This document shows, piece by piece, positions 35,980 through 44,355 of a DNA stretch of 59,375 nt. The DNA comes from Acetomicrobium sp. UBA3949 (lineage in GTDB: Bacteria > Synergistota > Synergistia > Synergistales > Acetomicrobiaceae). The stretch spans positions 1 to 59,375 of the forward strand of contig DGDP01000126.1 in the NCBI GenBank assembly GCA_002385485.1, given 5' to 3'. The stretch's first letter is position 1; every line of letters begins with the position of its first letter. A model generated the notes under the pieces. It was not told the DNA's origin. It saw only the letters and a list, made by a program, of their open reading frames with translations, and ran no database searches. Both the position numbers and the translations under genes were made by a program.

Positions 35980-37070
35980 TACATATCGACCTCCAAAAAG
36001 AGATCATCGTCCAGTTTCTTTATACCCCGTATCCTTCCAATGGGAATTTCGGACATCGATATTAAGGATAATCCCGAAAAGGCGCCCTTCCCTCGGCCCA
36101 TTATCTTGGGAGCGTAGAAAAGAGCCATCTCATCGAACAACCTAGCATCAAAAAAAGAAGATAGCACATTTGGCCCACCCTCGACCAGCAAATAGTGCAC
36201 GTCCATAGAGGGCAACTTGTAGACCATTTCCTTTATATCCAGGAGCCCTCGGGAATCGGTAGGAATCTGCATTACCCCTGCCCCTCTCGAAATTATCTCC
36301 TCCACCTTCTGAGGGGAGGAGCCTTTGGATGTCACCACTAAAACATCGCCCTCTTTAAACACCTTGGCGTTGGTAGGAATCCTTAAATGTGTATCCAAGA
36401 TGATCTTAAGGGGGTGTTCTCCGTCTACATATCTTACGGTCAACTCCGGGTCATCTTTCAATATTGTCCCTATTCCTACGAGGACGGCATCCGCTTCGGC
36501 ACGAAGCAAGTGAGATCGTTTGAGAGAGCTTGGCCCAGTTATCCAACGGCTGCTTCCGTCCGAAAGAGCTACATCGCCATCCAAACTCATTGCAGCTTTC
36601 AAGGTAATCCATGGCCGACCATCTTCAAATACTTTTAAAAAACCTCTGTTCAGCCATCTCGCCTCATCGCTGAGCATGCCGGAGACAACCTCCACACCAT
36701 GCGAACGAAGATACTCAACCCCTCTTCCCCTGACCTTGGGAAAGGGGTCTTCCGTTGAAATGAACACCCTTTTTATTCCCCTTTCAACTATCAAAGGAGC
36801 GCAGGGAGGGGTGCGGCCATAATGTATACACGGTTCCAAATTTACGTAAAGCGTTGCCCCTCTAGACATATCCTTGGCCATTGACAAAGCCATGACCTCA
36901 GCATGTGGAGATCCAGGGCATCTATGAAAACCCATGCCAACAATTTTATCGTCCTTGACAACGACACAACCGACCCTCGGATTTGGGCTTGTCCTGCCTG
37001 TCCCCCTTCTGGCCAAGCTGAGTACAATACGCATATAATATTCATGTTGTCTTTTTTCCGATGCTTTCAT
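35979..37070 (-). CDS. ribD: Bifunctional pyrimidine deaminase/reductase RibD
   Basis: A 363-residue two-domain enzyme. The deaminase zinc ligands are in SPHAEVMAL and EPCIHYGRTPPC. The reductase half starts near RPWITLKAAMSLDG and includes LLVEGGPNV. The ATG at 37070 is favoured (AGGTG 9 nt ahead); the open frame begins with GTG at 37082. It overlaps the uvrC 3' end by 29 nt. No FMN riboswitch is visible before it, because uvrC coding sequence occupies that space. Confidence 0.95.
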   Translation of the reverse strand: MKASEKRQHEYYMRIVLSLARRGTGRTSPNPRVGCVVVKDDKIVGMGFHRCPGSPHAEVMALSMAKDMSRGATLYVNLEPCIHYGRTPPCAPLIVERGIKRVFISTEDPFPKVRGRGVEYLRSHGVEVVSGMLSDEARWLNRGFLKVFEDGRPWITLKAAMSLDGDVALSDGSSRWITGPSSLKRSHLLRAEADAVLVGIGTILKDDPELTVRYVDGEHPLKIILDTHLRIPTNAKVFKEGDVLVVTSKGSSPQKVEEIISRGAGVMQIPTDSRGLLDIKEMVYKLPSMDVHYLLVEGGPNVLSSFFDARLFDEMALFYAPKIMGRGKGAFSGLSLISMSEIPIGRIRGIKKLDDDLFLEVDM

Positions 37071-38571
37071 TATCATTATCACCTTTTAAATACATAAGAA
37101 TATGCCTTGCCAACCTTGGTCCGATATTGTCTACCTTTTCCAATTCCTCCGGAGTTTTAGAAGCTATGTGGGATACGCTGCCAAAAGCAGCGAGAAGGGC
37201 TGCCGCTCTTCTTTTTCCCACTCCGGGAATGTCTTCCAGGGCCGAACGACTATAGCGTTTACTGAATTTGTTGTTGTGCGACGAAAGGGCAAACCTGTGA
37301 GCCTCATCTCTGATCCTTCTGAGAAGATTCAACCCCGGGTCATCTAAAGGGAGCTTCAGAGGACTCCTGGAGTCGGGCAAATAAAGCTCTTCTTCCTCTT
37401 TGGCCAAAGCAACTGCATAAATGTTCTCTATTCCCAGTTCATTTAAAGCCTTCAAAGCAAAAGAAAGCTGTAGCGCGCCACCATCTACCAATAGAAGTTG
37501 GGGCAAAGGCATGTTTTTCTCTATGAGCGACGAATATCGCCTTCGGACTATTTCTTCAATTGAACGAAAATCATCTATTCCCTCCACCGTTTTAATGACA
37601 TAACGACGATATAAAGAAGGATTTGGCATACCCTGTTCGAAAACCACAAAGACTCCATAGGTCTCCCTTCCAGACAAATGGGAAATGTCGCATCCTTCTA
37701 TTCTCCAAAGGGGGGAGCCTATACCCAAGATTTCCTGCAGCCTTTCGAGGGCTTTCCAAATCTCTTTATCCAAAGGATCTCGAAGGGCAAAAGAGATCTG
37801 TTGTCTGCTTAAACGCCAAAGGGCCCTTATTGCATCTCTATAGAAGGCCGCCTTCTCAAAAGCAAGAGATTCCACGGCTTCATTCATTTTCTTTCTGAGG
37901 CTTTCAACCAATGCACTTGTTTGCCCCCTCAAGAAGAGTATTACATCATCGACCAATTCCTGATATTCCCTTTGAGTGCAAAGACCCGCACATGGTCCAA
38001 GACATTTACCCATGTTGTACCTGAGACAGGGTCGACTTTGGACGGGAGCTTCCTTCAAATTCAAACTGCAGTTTCTCAAAGGAAAATAACGCTCCATAAG
38101 TCTCAAAACCTGTCTAAGTTCCTTTACTCTTGTATAGGGGCCGATGTAAGTGGAGCCATCATCGGCCTTATGTCTGGTTATCTCCACTTTGGGGTAGGGA
38201 TCCCTGGTAATTTTAATATAGGGATAACGTTCTCCCATTTTAAGTTCTATATTGAAAAAAGGTTGATAATGCTTTATCAAACGGGCTTCAACAATTAGGG
38301 CTTCTGCCTCCGTTTCCGTCCTTATGAAGGATATGTCTCTGATTAGCTCCACGAGCTTTCTCAATCTTGGGGAGGCAAACCCATTATGTCGAAAATATGA
38401 CGAAACTCTTTTTTTCAGGGACTTAGCCTTCCCGACATACAATATCTTGTCTTCTTCGCCGTGAAATATATAAACCCCCGGCCTGTTCGGAAGGTTTCTT
38501 ACCTTTTCAGATAAATAAGTTGGCACGCTTTGTTCGACTTCTTTTTTTCTGGGCATCTTATATTTTCCCAT
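37042..38571 (-). CDS. uvrC: Excinuclease ABC subunit C, compact form
   Basis: 509 residues, versus about 610 in E. coli. The GIY-YIG nuclease is at about 27-100. Four cysteines (C168, C182, C190, C194) match the reported E. coli iron-sulfur ligands. The UVR motif is at about 213-250. The RNase H-like nuclease begins at IEGCDISHLSG (D295), with LLVDGGALQLS and RDEAHRFALSSH following, and tandem HhH motifs close the protein. The roughly 110 residues normally between UVR and RNase H are absent, in an uninterrupted frame. GGAGG is very close to the first ATG; the ATG at 38556 is an alternative. It heads the rib operon. Confidence 0.93.
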   Translation of the reverse strand: MGKYKMPRKKEVEQSVPTYLSEKVRNLPNRPGVYIFHGEEDKILYVGKAKSLKKRVSSYFRHNGFASPRLRKLVELIRDISFIRTETEAEALIVEARLIKHYQPFFNIELKMGERYPYIKITRDPYPKVEITRHKADDGSTYIGPYTRVKELRQVLRLMERYFPLRNCSLNLKEAPVQSRPCLRYNMGKCLGPCAGLCTQREYQELVDDVILFLRGQTSALVESLRKKMNEAVESLAFEKAAFYRDAIRALWRLSRQQISFALRDPLDKEIWKALERLQEILGIGSPLWRIEGCDISHLSGRETYGVFVVFEQGMPNPSLYRRYVIKTVEGIDDFRSIEEIVRRRYSSLIEKNMPLPQLLLVDGGALQLSFALKALNELGIENIYAVALAKEEEELYLPDSRSPLKLPLDDPGLNLLRRIRDEAHRFALSSHNNKFSKRYSRSALEDIPGVGKRRAAALLAAFGSVSHIASKTPEELEKVDNIGPRLARHILMYLKGDNDNESIGKKTT

Positions 38572-38602
38572 CTACCTCCGGGCTTCCTAATTCTTCGTTC
38601 TT

Positions 38603-38632
38603 ATTATAGGATTATTATTGGGATTTTGTCAT
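38603..38632 (-). promoter_or_regulatory. Promoter of the uvrC-rib-serS operon
   Basis: Minus-strand ATGACA (38627-38632) and a perfect TATAAT (38603-38608) are 18 nt apart, about 30 nt upstream of uvrC, in the gap shared with divergent cysS. Confidence 0.6.
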
Positions 38633-38652
38633 ATAAGAAGGGAGAGAGCAAC

Positions 38653-40080
38653 ATGGGTTTAGTATTATATAACGACCTTACGCGACGTAAGGAGGAGTTC
38701 GCTCCTGTAAGTCCGGGCAAAATCGGCTTTTACGTTTGTGGCCCAACCGTTTACGATTACATACACATTGGTAACGCTAGACCATTTGTCGTCTTCGATG
38801 CGCTAAGACGATACATGGAATACAAGGGTTTCGAGGTCATTTATGTGCAAAACTTCACGGATATAGATGACAAGATGATCAATAAAGCTAATCAACTCGG
38901 AATAACCGTCAAAGAACTAGCCGAACAATTCATAGAGGCCTATTTCGAGGACATTATACCATTGGGAGTAAGGCAAGCTACAATACACCCAAAAGCTACA
39001 GAGCACATTGACGACATCATTCGGCTCATATCACGCATTATAGAAAATGGGCATGCTTATATCATAGACGGTAACGTTTACTTCGATGTCAAAAGCTATC
39101 CCAATTATGGAAAGTTGTCTGGTCAAAGCTTGGAAGAACTCCAAGCAGGGGCAAGAATTGAAGTTGACGAAAGAAAAAGACACCCTCTTGATTTTGTCCT
39201 ATGGAAGGCCAAAAAAGAAGGCGAGCCCTGGTGGGACAGTCCTTGGGGTCACGGAAGACCGGGATGGCACATAGAATGCAGTGCCATGGCTATGAAATAT
39301 TTAGGTGATACCATTGATATTCACGGAGGAGGAAGTGATCTAATCTTTCCGCATCACGAAAACGAAATTGCCCAAGCAGAGGCGGCAACGGGGAAACAGT
39401 TTGTGAGATTCTGGATACACAATGGTTATCTATTGATAAACAAAGAAAAGATGTCCAAATCTTTAGGCAACATTCTCACCGTACGCGAGATTAGGAAGAA
39501 CTTCCAACCCTTGGCCGTAAGGCTTTTCATATTGGCTGCCCACTACAGAAGTCCCCTCGATTTCTCGGAGGACTCTCTCATTCAGGCCACAAAAAGCCTG
39601 CAGCGACTTCGCAATTGTTATTCCGATCTCTTGTTTTATATGGAGCGAAGCCAAGAGAAAAATACTCCCGATACGTGGCTCGAGGATGTCGTAAATAATG
39701 GTTACAAGAGGTTTTGCAACGCCCTGGACGATGATTTCAATACGGCCGGAGCGTTGGGAGCAGTCTTCGAAGTTGTCAGAGATCTGAATAATTATTTGAA
39801 GGAAAATGAGACATTAGATAAACAGGCCTTGATCAAGTCCAAGGATTTTTTTGAAACCGTTGAGAACATATTAGGAGTTATTGGAATAAATACGATAGGA
39901 GAAGAGTTTGCCGGAACATTATCGAGCAGTGAGATCGAAGGGCTCATAAAAGAAAGGGAGGCGGCGAGAAAAAAACGGGATTTCGCAAGGGCAGATGCGA
40001 TACGGAACGAACTGGCCTCTAAAGGGATAATATTGGAAGACACTCCTCTAGGTACGCGTTGGAAAAAGAAAGAACAATGA
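38653..40080 (+). CDS. cysS: Cysteine--tRNA ligase
   Basis: A 475-residue class I synthetase. The zinc cysteine is in YVCGPTVYDYIHIGNARPF, which also carries the HIGH motif, and the KMSKS loop is KMSKSLGN. WHIECSAMAMKYLG supplies further zinc-site residues. GGGAGAG precedes the ATG. No T-box is visible in the 80-bp gap to uvrC. It converges with the response regulator gene across 30 bp, without an evident terminator. Confidence 0.96.
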   Translation: MGLVLYNDLTRRKEEFAPVSPGKIGFYVCGPTVYDYIHIGNARPFVVFDALRRYMEYKGFEVIYVQNFTDIDDKMINKANQLGITVKELAEQFIEAYFEDIIPLGVRQATIHPKATEHIDDIIRLISRIIENGHAYIIDGNVYFDVKSYPNYGKLSGQSLEELQAGARIEVDERKRHPLDFVLWKAKKEGEPWWDSPWGHGRPGWHIECSAMAMKYLGDTIDIHGGGSDLIFPHHENEIAQAEAATGKQFVRFWIHNGYLLINKEKMSKSLGNILTVREIRKNFQPLAVRLFILAAHYRSPLDFSEDSLIQATKSLQRLRNCYSDLLFYMERSQEKNTPDTWLEDVVNNGYKRFCNALDDDFNTAGALGAVFEVVRDLNNYLKENETLDKQALIKSKDFFETVENILGVIGINTIGEEFAGTLSSSEIEGLIKEREAARKKRDFARADAIRNELASKGIILEDTPLGTRWKKKEQ

Positions 40081-40110
40081 TAGAGAGGTTTGCGCCCTCA
40101 AATATTACAA

Positions 40111-40797
40111 TTACTGCGTTTTGCCAAGGGTTTCGTAAAATTGGTCGGGGCTGTATTGAGCAAGCCCCGCCTTCCATGCAAAAACGGCAGCCTGCGTTCT
40201 GTCGGAAAAATCGAGTTTCTTCAGAATGCGACTGACGTGGTTTTTAACGGTTTTTTCGGACAAAAACATTATCTTAGCGATGTTCTGGTTAGAAAAGCCC
40301 TGGGATAACCAATAGAGGACTTCTTTCTCCCGTGGAGTAAGGTGATCAAGTTGAGCTGTATCTTTCTCGATTAGCGAGACAGGTTTTTTGTATGTCTCCA
40401 ATCTTGGATCATTATAAGGATCGGCCTTGGCCACGTTACGAATTGCCGACAAAAGATCCTCTGCCTTGGAAGATTTCAGTATACACCCATATATGCCTGA
40501 CTTCCTCAGATTCTGCAATCTATCGTGATAATTATTCTCTTTGGAAGTCAACAAAACACACCTGAAGGGCGCAAACTCTTTGGAGAGTTCGGGGATGGGT
40601 CCAATGCTACCTTTATCCAGAAGCTCGTCGTCATACACAATGACATCTGGGCGCAGGGAACTTATAACATCCCGCATCTCTTCAGCGCGGCATATCTCTC
40701 CTACCACCGAAATATCCATTTCCAACTCCAACACAAGCTTTATGCATTCACGATATAATCTATGCCTGTTTGCAATGACTACTTTAATAGTCTGCAT
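40111..40797 (-). CDS. LuxR/NarL-type response regulator with degenerate receiver
   Basis: 228 residues. A receiver-like domain (1-125) is followed by a LuxR helix-turn-helix at about 160-228 (LTPREKEVLYWLSQG, NQNIAKIMFLSEKTVKNHV). The putative phosphate-acceptor D56, T84 and K108 are kept. The acidic pair that binds Mg2+ (usually DD before H) is N10-R11 here, so ordinary phosphorylation is doubtful. The frame runs open to 41019, but that part is tRNA-Sec. The true ATG is 15 nt downstream of the tRNA CCA, with AGGAGG abutting the tRNA end. Targets are unknown. Confidence 0.88.
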   Translation of the reverse strand: MQTIKVVIANRHRLYRECIKLVLELEMDISVVGEICRAEEMRDVISSLRPDVIVYDDELLDKGSIGPIPELSKEFAPFRCVLLTSKENNYHDRLQNLRKSGIYGCILKSSKAEDLLSAIRNVAKADPYNDPRLETYKKPVSLIEKDTAQLDHLTPREKEVLYWLSQGFSNQNIAKIMFLSEKTVKNHVSRILKKLDFSDRTQAAVFAWKAGLAQYSPDQFYETLGKTQ

Positions 40798-40812
40798 TAG
40801 GTTAATCCTCCT

Positions 40813-40910
40813 TGGCGGAGGCGCGTGGGAATCGAACCCACCCGGGCCAGCCCTCACTGACCCACACCAGATTTGAAGTCTGGGGGCCGCACCAGCGACC
40901 AACCGCCTCC
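40813..40910 (-). tRNA. selC: tRNA-Sec (TCA), selenocysteine
   Basis: A 98-nt tRNA with encoded CCA. The anticodon loop is CTTCAAA (TCA, reads UGA). It has the tRNA-Sec hallmarks: a 6-bp D-stem (GGTCGC with GCGGCC) closing a TGGT loop, a 7-bp variable-arm stem (GGGTCAG with CTGGCCC), G73, and a long acceptor with 8 nt on each side of which seven clearly pair (GGAGGCG/CGCCTCC). The T-arm is GTGGG-TTCGATT-CCCAC. It lies 21 nt after the sigma factor gene and 15 nt before the response regulator. No selA, selB, selD or recoded UGA was recognised in this window. Confidence 0.95.
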
Positions 40911-40931
40911 TCGATCCCTTAAATCTTATAG

Positions 40932-41417
40932 TCATTCCCCTTCCTTGTCCAGTTTCATTAAAAGCCTTGCTTTCTTCCTGACCCTTGTTATGGCATTCTC
41001 CATCTTTTTGTACGGCCATGACAAAAGATTCGCAGCGTCTGCGATGTTGCCGCTGATTAGGAGGGCCCTTAAAGCCTCCCTCTCCATTGACGTCAACAAA
41101 TCGAACAGATCTTTCAAAAATTCCTTTTGTTTCAACTTCTCATCCACGTCCAAATCGTCCGATACTTCCGCTGCTGCGTCCAAAGAAACGTAATCCTTCG
41201 TCTTGTTTTTTCTCAAGTAGGATATCATGGCATTACGGACGCAGGTTCTTGCAAATGCGGGAAAATGCCCTCTATTTTCATCATATTTTCTAATAGCGTG
41301 ATATAATCCTATATAACCTTCTTGAACCAAATCTTCTTTCAAATGTGGGTCGCCATTAGACAGCATAGAAGCCATCTTCAACACTAGAGGCATATAATTG
41401 ACAAATATTTTGTTCAA
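40932..41417 (-). CDS. Small sigma-70 family factor (SigH-like)
   Basis: 161 residues. Region 2 is clear (LKEDLVQEGYIGLYHAIRKY, then FPAFARTCVRNAMISYLR), matching the core-binding and -10 recognition helices of SigH/ECF-like factors. A short linker leads to a weaker region 4 (residues about 105-155). No anti-sigma gene is adjacent. The start is TTG with AAAGGAG about 10 nt ahead. It is followed by tRNA-Sec and the response regulator on the same strand. The divergent thiF-like promoter lies over its first codons. Confidence 0.85.
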   Translation of the reverse strand: MNKIFVNYMPLVLKMASMLSNGDPHLKEDLVQEGYIGLYHAIRKYDENRGHFPAFARTCVRNAMISYLRKNKTKDYVSLDAAAEVSDDLDVDEKLKQKEFLKDLFDLLTSMEREALRALLISGNIADAANLLSWPYKKMENAITRVRKKARLLMKLDKEGE

Positions 41418-41426
41418 CCCAATAAT
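41398..41426 (+). promoter_or_regulatory. Promoter of the thiF-like gene
   Basis: A perfect TTGACA (41398-41403), a 17-nt spacer and AATAAT (41421-41426). The -35 element lies inside the first codons of the divergent sigma factor gene. Confidence 0.75.
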
Positions 41427-41463
41427 GCTCCTTTCATTTCATTGCCGATAGGAGGTCTGATAT

Positions 41464-42297
41464 ATGATGACGGATATTATAAAAAAACTGAAGGCCGAAA
41501 GCTACAGAAAGAACGATAACGTCGTTATTCCTTTTGAATCTATAAAAATTATATCGGAGGAATACAAGACGCCCGTCAAATCGATAGAAATAGAGCTTCT
41601 CGAAAACGGTTTAATTCCCGAACGTTACGAGAGAAACATTGGCACTTACGGAATATCCGGACAACTCATTTTATTGAAGAGCAAAATCCTTATAGTAGGC
41701 TGTGGCGGCTTAGGGGGGTGGAACTTAGAAATATTGGCACGAGCAGGCGTTGGATATCTGCGATTGGTAGATGGCGATCGTTTCGAACCACACAACCTGA
41801 ATAGGCAAATCATTGCAACCGAAAATGATATATATAAACCCAAAGCTCTTATTGCTGCCAAAAGGGTTAAAAATATAAACTCCGGGATTGAAGCGGAAGC
41901 ATGTTCATGCATGTTCGACGAAAGTACGGCCCAAGGGTTGGTGGATGGAATGGATCTTGCTATAGACGCTTTGGACAACAACCGCTCCAGATTCCTTCTT
42001 TTCCAGGTCTGCAAAGCAAAAGGAATACCTGTCGTTCACGGCGCGATAGGAGGATTTGTGGGACAACTGAAGGTGGTCATGCCTGGAGAGTCGCATCCCT
42101 TAGAAGCTTTAGGTAACGACGCTCCAGACAAAGGAATAGAGGTAAAACTCGGCAACCCTCCCCAAACACCAGCCTTAATAGCTACTTTGCAGGCCAACGA
42201 AGCTATTAAACTGCTTTTAAAAAAAGAGGGGTTATTGACAGATCATCTGTTATGGATCGACCTCGAGCACAACGAATGGATGCGTTTGAAATTATGA
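41464..42297 (+). CDS. ThiF/MoeB/HesA-family E1-like adenylyltransferase
   Basis: 277 residues. After a 70-residue N-terminal extension comes the nucleotide loop VGCGGLGGWNLEILARAGVG, then DGDRFEPHNLNRQ and DALDNNRSR, the arginine-containing E1 motifs. Such enzymes adenylate the C-terminus of a ubiquitin-like sulfur carrier. The C-terminal zinc CxxC pairs of MoeB/ThiF are absent. No carrier protein (ThiS/MoaD) is adjacent, so the substrate is open. AGGAGGT precedes the ATG. Its stop codon directly abuts the punA stop on the other strand (TGATCA). Confidence 0.8.
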   Translation: MMTDIIKKLKAESYRKNDNVVIPFESIKIISEEYKTPVKSIEIELLENGLIPERYERNIGTYGISGQLILLKSKILIVGCGGLGGWNLEILARAGVGYLRLVDGDRFEPHNLNRQIIATENDIYKPKALIAAKRVKNINSGIEAEACSCMFDESTAQGLVDGMDLAIDALDNNRSRFLLFQVCKAKGIPVVHGAIGGFVGQLKVVMPGESHPLEALGNDAPDKGIEVKLGNPPQTPALIATLQANEAIKLLLKKEGLLTDHLLWIDLEHNEWMRLKL

Positions 42298-43137
42298 TCA
42301 CTCTTTGCATGCCTTCCCACTACAGTAATTGCAAAGACCACGTAAAAGGACCTTTAATTTTTTCGATGCTTTTTTCATTTCTTCCAACACTTCTTCATGG
42401 GTTAACGGTTTGGCCTCCATCCCTGCAGCATAATTCGCAACGCATGAAATGGCACATACTCTCATGCCCATCTGCCTCGCCACCATGGCTTCCGGAACGG
42501 TAGACATGCCCACCACATCTGCTCCCATTATTCGTGCCATTCTGATCTCAGCAGGAGTCTCGAAAGAAGGCCCGCTGAAGGCTATGTATACACCCCGTTT
42601 TAACGATATGCCGTTATCGGATGCTATTTTTTCGCAAAGCTTCATTAATTCTTCATCGTAAAGAAAGGTCATATCCGGAAACCGCGGCTCAAAACCATCT
42701 AAATCTTTTCTTCTCAAAGGATTGACACCCATGAAGTTTATGTGATCATATGTCAACACCAGATCGCCCGGAGACAGCCCGTAATTGATGCCTCCGGAGG
42801 CGTTGGTCAATATTAGAGTTTTCACACCAAGCATCCCGCAAACGCGTACAGGAAAAGTCACTTCATCCATGGAATAGCCTTCGTAATAGTGCACCCTCCC
42901 ATTCATCGTTACGACGTAATTTTTACCTATATTTCCGCAGACCAGCTGCCCGGCGTGGCCGGGAACAGTGGATTCGGGCCAAAATGGAATGTCTTTGTAG
43001 GGTATTACTATCGAACTTTCGATTTCTTCGACGAAATCGCCAAGACCGGAACCCAAGACTATAGCCATCTCTGGAGTTTTTGGGATATTTTCCTGCAGAA
43101 AATTCACTGCTTCAACTATTTTTTCCCTGTATGTCAA
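42298..43137 (-). CDS. punA: Purine-nucleoside phosphorylase (trimeric type)
   Basis: A 279-residue enzyme cleaving inosine and guanosine with phosphate. VLGSGLGDF near residue 27 binds phosphate, and the segments MNGRVHYYEGY, LTNASGGIN, SGPSFETPAEIRM and VGMSTVPEA are typical of the low-molecular-mass trimeric class. The start is TTG with GAGGAGT ahead. It is 27 nt downstream of deoB, forming a nucleoside salvage pair. Confidence 0.95.
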   Translation of the reverse strand: MTYREKIVEAVNFLQENIPKTPEMAIVLGSGLGDFVEEIESSIVIPYKDIPFWPESTVPGHAGQLVCGNIGKNYVVTMNGRVHYYEGYSMDEVTFPVRVCGMLGVKTLILTNASGGINYGLSPGDLVLTYDHINFMGVNPLRRKDLDGFEPRFPDMTFLYDEELMKLCEKIASDNGISLKRGVYIAFSGPSFETPAEIRMARIMGADVVGMSTVPEAMVARQMGMRVCAISCVANYAAGMEAKPLTHEEVLEEMKKASKKLKVLLRGLCNYCSGKACKE

Positions 43138-43164
43138 GAATGCTCACTCCTCACTATGTAATAT

Positions 43165-44334
43165 CTAGCGCTTTAAGACCTCAGGAGTCAAAGATATGCC
43201 ATCCAATTCCCTACCATCAACTCCATAAATATCCGCCAAAGTCTTTCCAAGACAACAAAATCCGTTGAAGGTCCCGAAGTTTCCTGGACGAACCATGTCC
43301 CCATAGAATAGCAATGGAACATATTCTCTACTGTGGTCAGTGCTTTTCGTGAGAGGATCATTACCATGATCGGCAGAGATAATCAATAAGTCAGTCGGTC
43401 GCATGCCCTCTATAAATGTCACGAGCCAATCGTCGAACTTGAGCAAAGCTTTAGCATAACCAGGAGGATCATTGCGATGACCGTATTTCATGTCGAAGTC
43501 AATTAAATTGCAAAATAGCAACCCGTTAAAGTCTCTATCTTGGTACTCCTTGAGGTATTCCATACATTCATCGTTATTAGAGCAGTGTATTGGCTTCGTG
43601 ATGCCGCGATTGGCAAAAATGTCGTCGAGCTTGCCTAAAGTTATAACATCATAACCGCTCATCGACAGCTTGTCAAGAAGCGTGTCCTTAGGCGGGGGGA
43701 GCGAAAAATCCCTTCTACGCGGTGTTCTGTAAAACTTCCCGGGAGTTCCTGCAAAGGGCCTAGCTATAACGCGAGCCACGCCATTTGGACCCTGCAGTAA
43801 ATTGCGCGCTATCCTACACCATTCGTATAAGGTTTCAACGGGTACTACATCTTCATGTGCAGCAATCTGAAAGACGCTGTCCGCAGACGTATAGACTATG
43901 GGGTAACCGGTCTTCAGATGTTCCGGGCCGAGATCTTCTATTATCATCGTTCCCGACGCGGGATAATTGCCCAAGATGTCTCGTCCGATTGCTTTTTTAA
44001 AGCTTTCTATTATTTCGTTTGGAAAACCTCTTGGGAAAGTTGGAAAGGGTTTGGTTAAAATAATTCCTGACAGTTCCCAATGCCCCGTCGTCGTATCTTT
44101 GCCTGCCGAAAGCTCGCGCAGCCTTCCGACAGCTGCCAAAGGAGGCCACATGACGGCCGTTCCTGGCAAATCGACAATTAAGGGCAATCCCAATTTACCG
44201 AGGTTAACCAAATTAATGCCTCCCATAGCTAAAGCCACATGATAGGCTGTATTGCTGCCTTCATCACCGTAACAATTCGCGTCAGGAGACTCACCTATGC
44301 CGTACCCGTCTAGAATTATTATAAAAGTCCTCAA
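43165..44334 (-). CDS. deoB: Phosphopentomutase
   Basis: A 389-residue alkaline-phosphatase-superfamily enzyme interconverting (deoxy)ribose 1- and 5-phosphates from nucleoside breakdown. The N-terminal metal site is in IILDGYGIGESPDA; TTGHWE holds the phosphorylated threonine; SADHGNDP gives the C-terminal metal ligands. The TTG at 44334 is chosen since GGAGG lies 7 nt before it. An ATG at 44352 sits ahead of that ribosome site. It lies between the Xer gene and punA. Confidence 0.95.
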   Translation of the reverse strand: MRTFIIILDGYGIGESPDANCYGDEGSNTAYHVALAMGGINLVNLGKLGLPLIVDLPGTAVMWPPLAAVGRLRELSAGKDTTTGHWELSGIILTKPFPTFPRGFPNEIIESFKKAIGRDILGNYPASGTMIIEDLGPEHLKTGYPIVYTSADSVFQIAAHEDVVPVETLYEWCRIARNLLQGPNGVARVIARPFAGTPGKFYRTPRRRDFSLPPPKDTLLDKLSMSGYDVITLGKLDDIFANRGITKPIHCSNNDECMEYLKEYQDRDFNGLLFCNLIDFDMKYGHRNDPPGYAKALLKFDDWLVTFIEGMRPTDLLIISADHGNDPLTKSTDHSREYVPLLFYGDMVRPGNFGTFNGFCCLGKTLADIYGVDGRELDGISLTPEVLKR

Positions 44335-44355
44335 TGGAAAACCTCCAATCATGGG

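Noticed and set aside
37000..38652. FMN riboswitch before the rib genes
   Set aside because: No RFN-like conserved segments were recognised, and uvrC coding sequence fills the space ahead of ribD.
40798..41019. N-terminal extension of the response regulator frame up to 41019
   Set aside because: This stretch is the tRNA-Sec gene and the 3' end of the sigma factor gene. The AGGAGG and ATG at 40797 give the proper receiver start.
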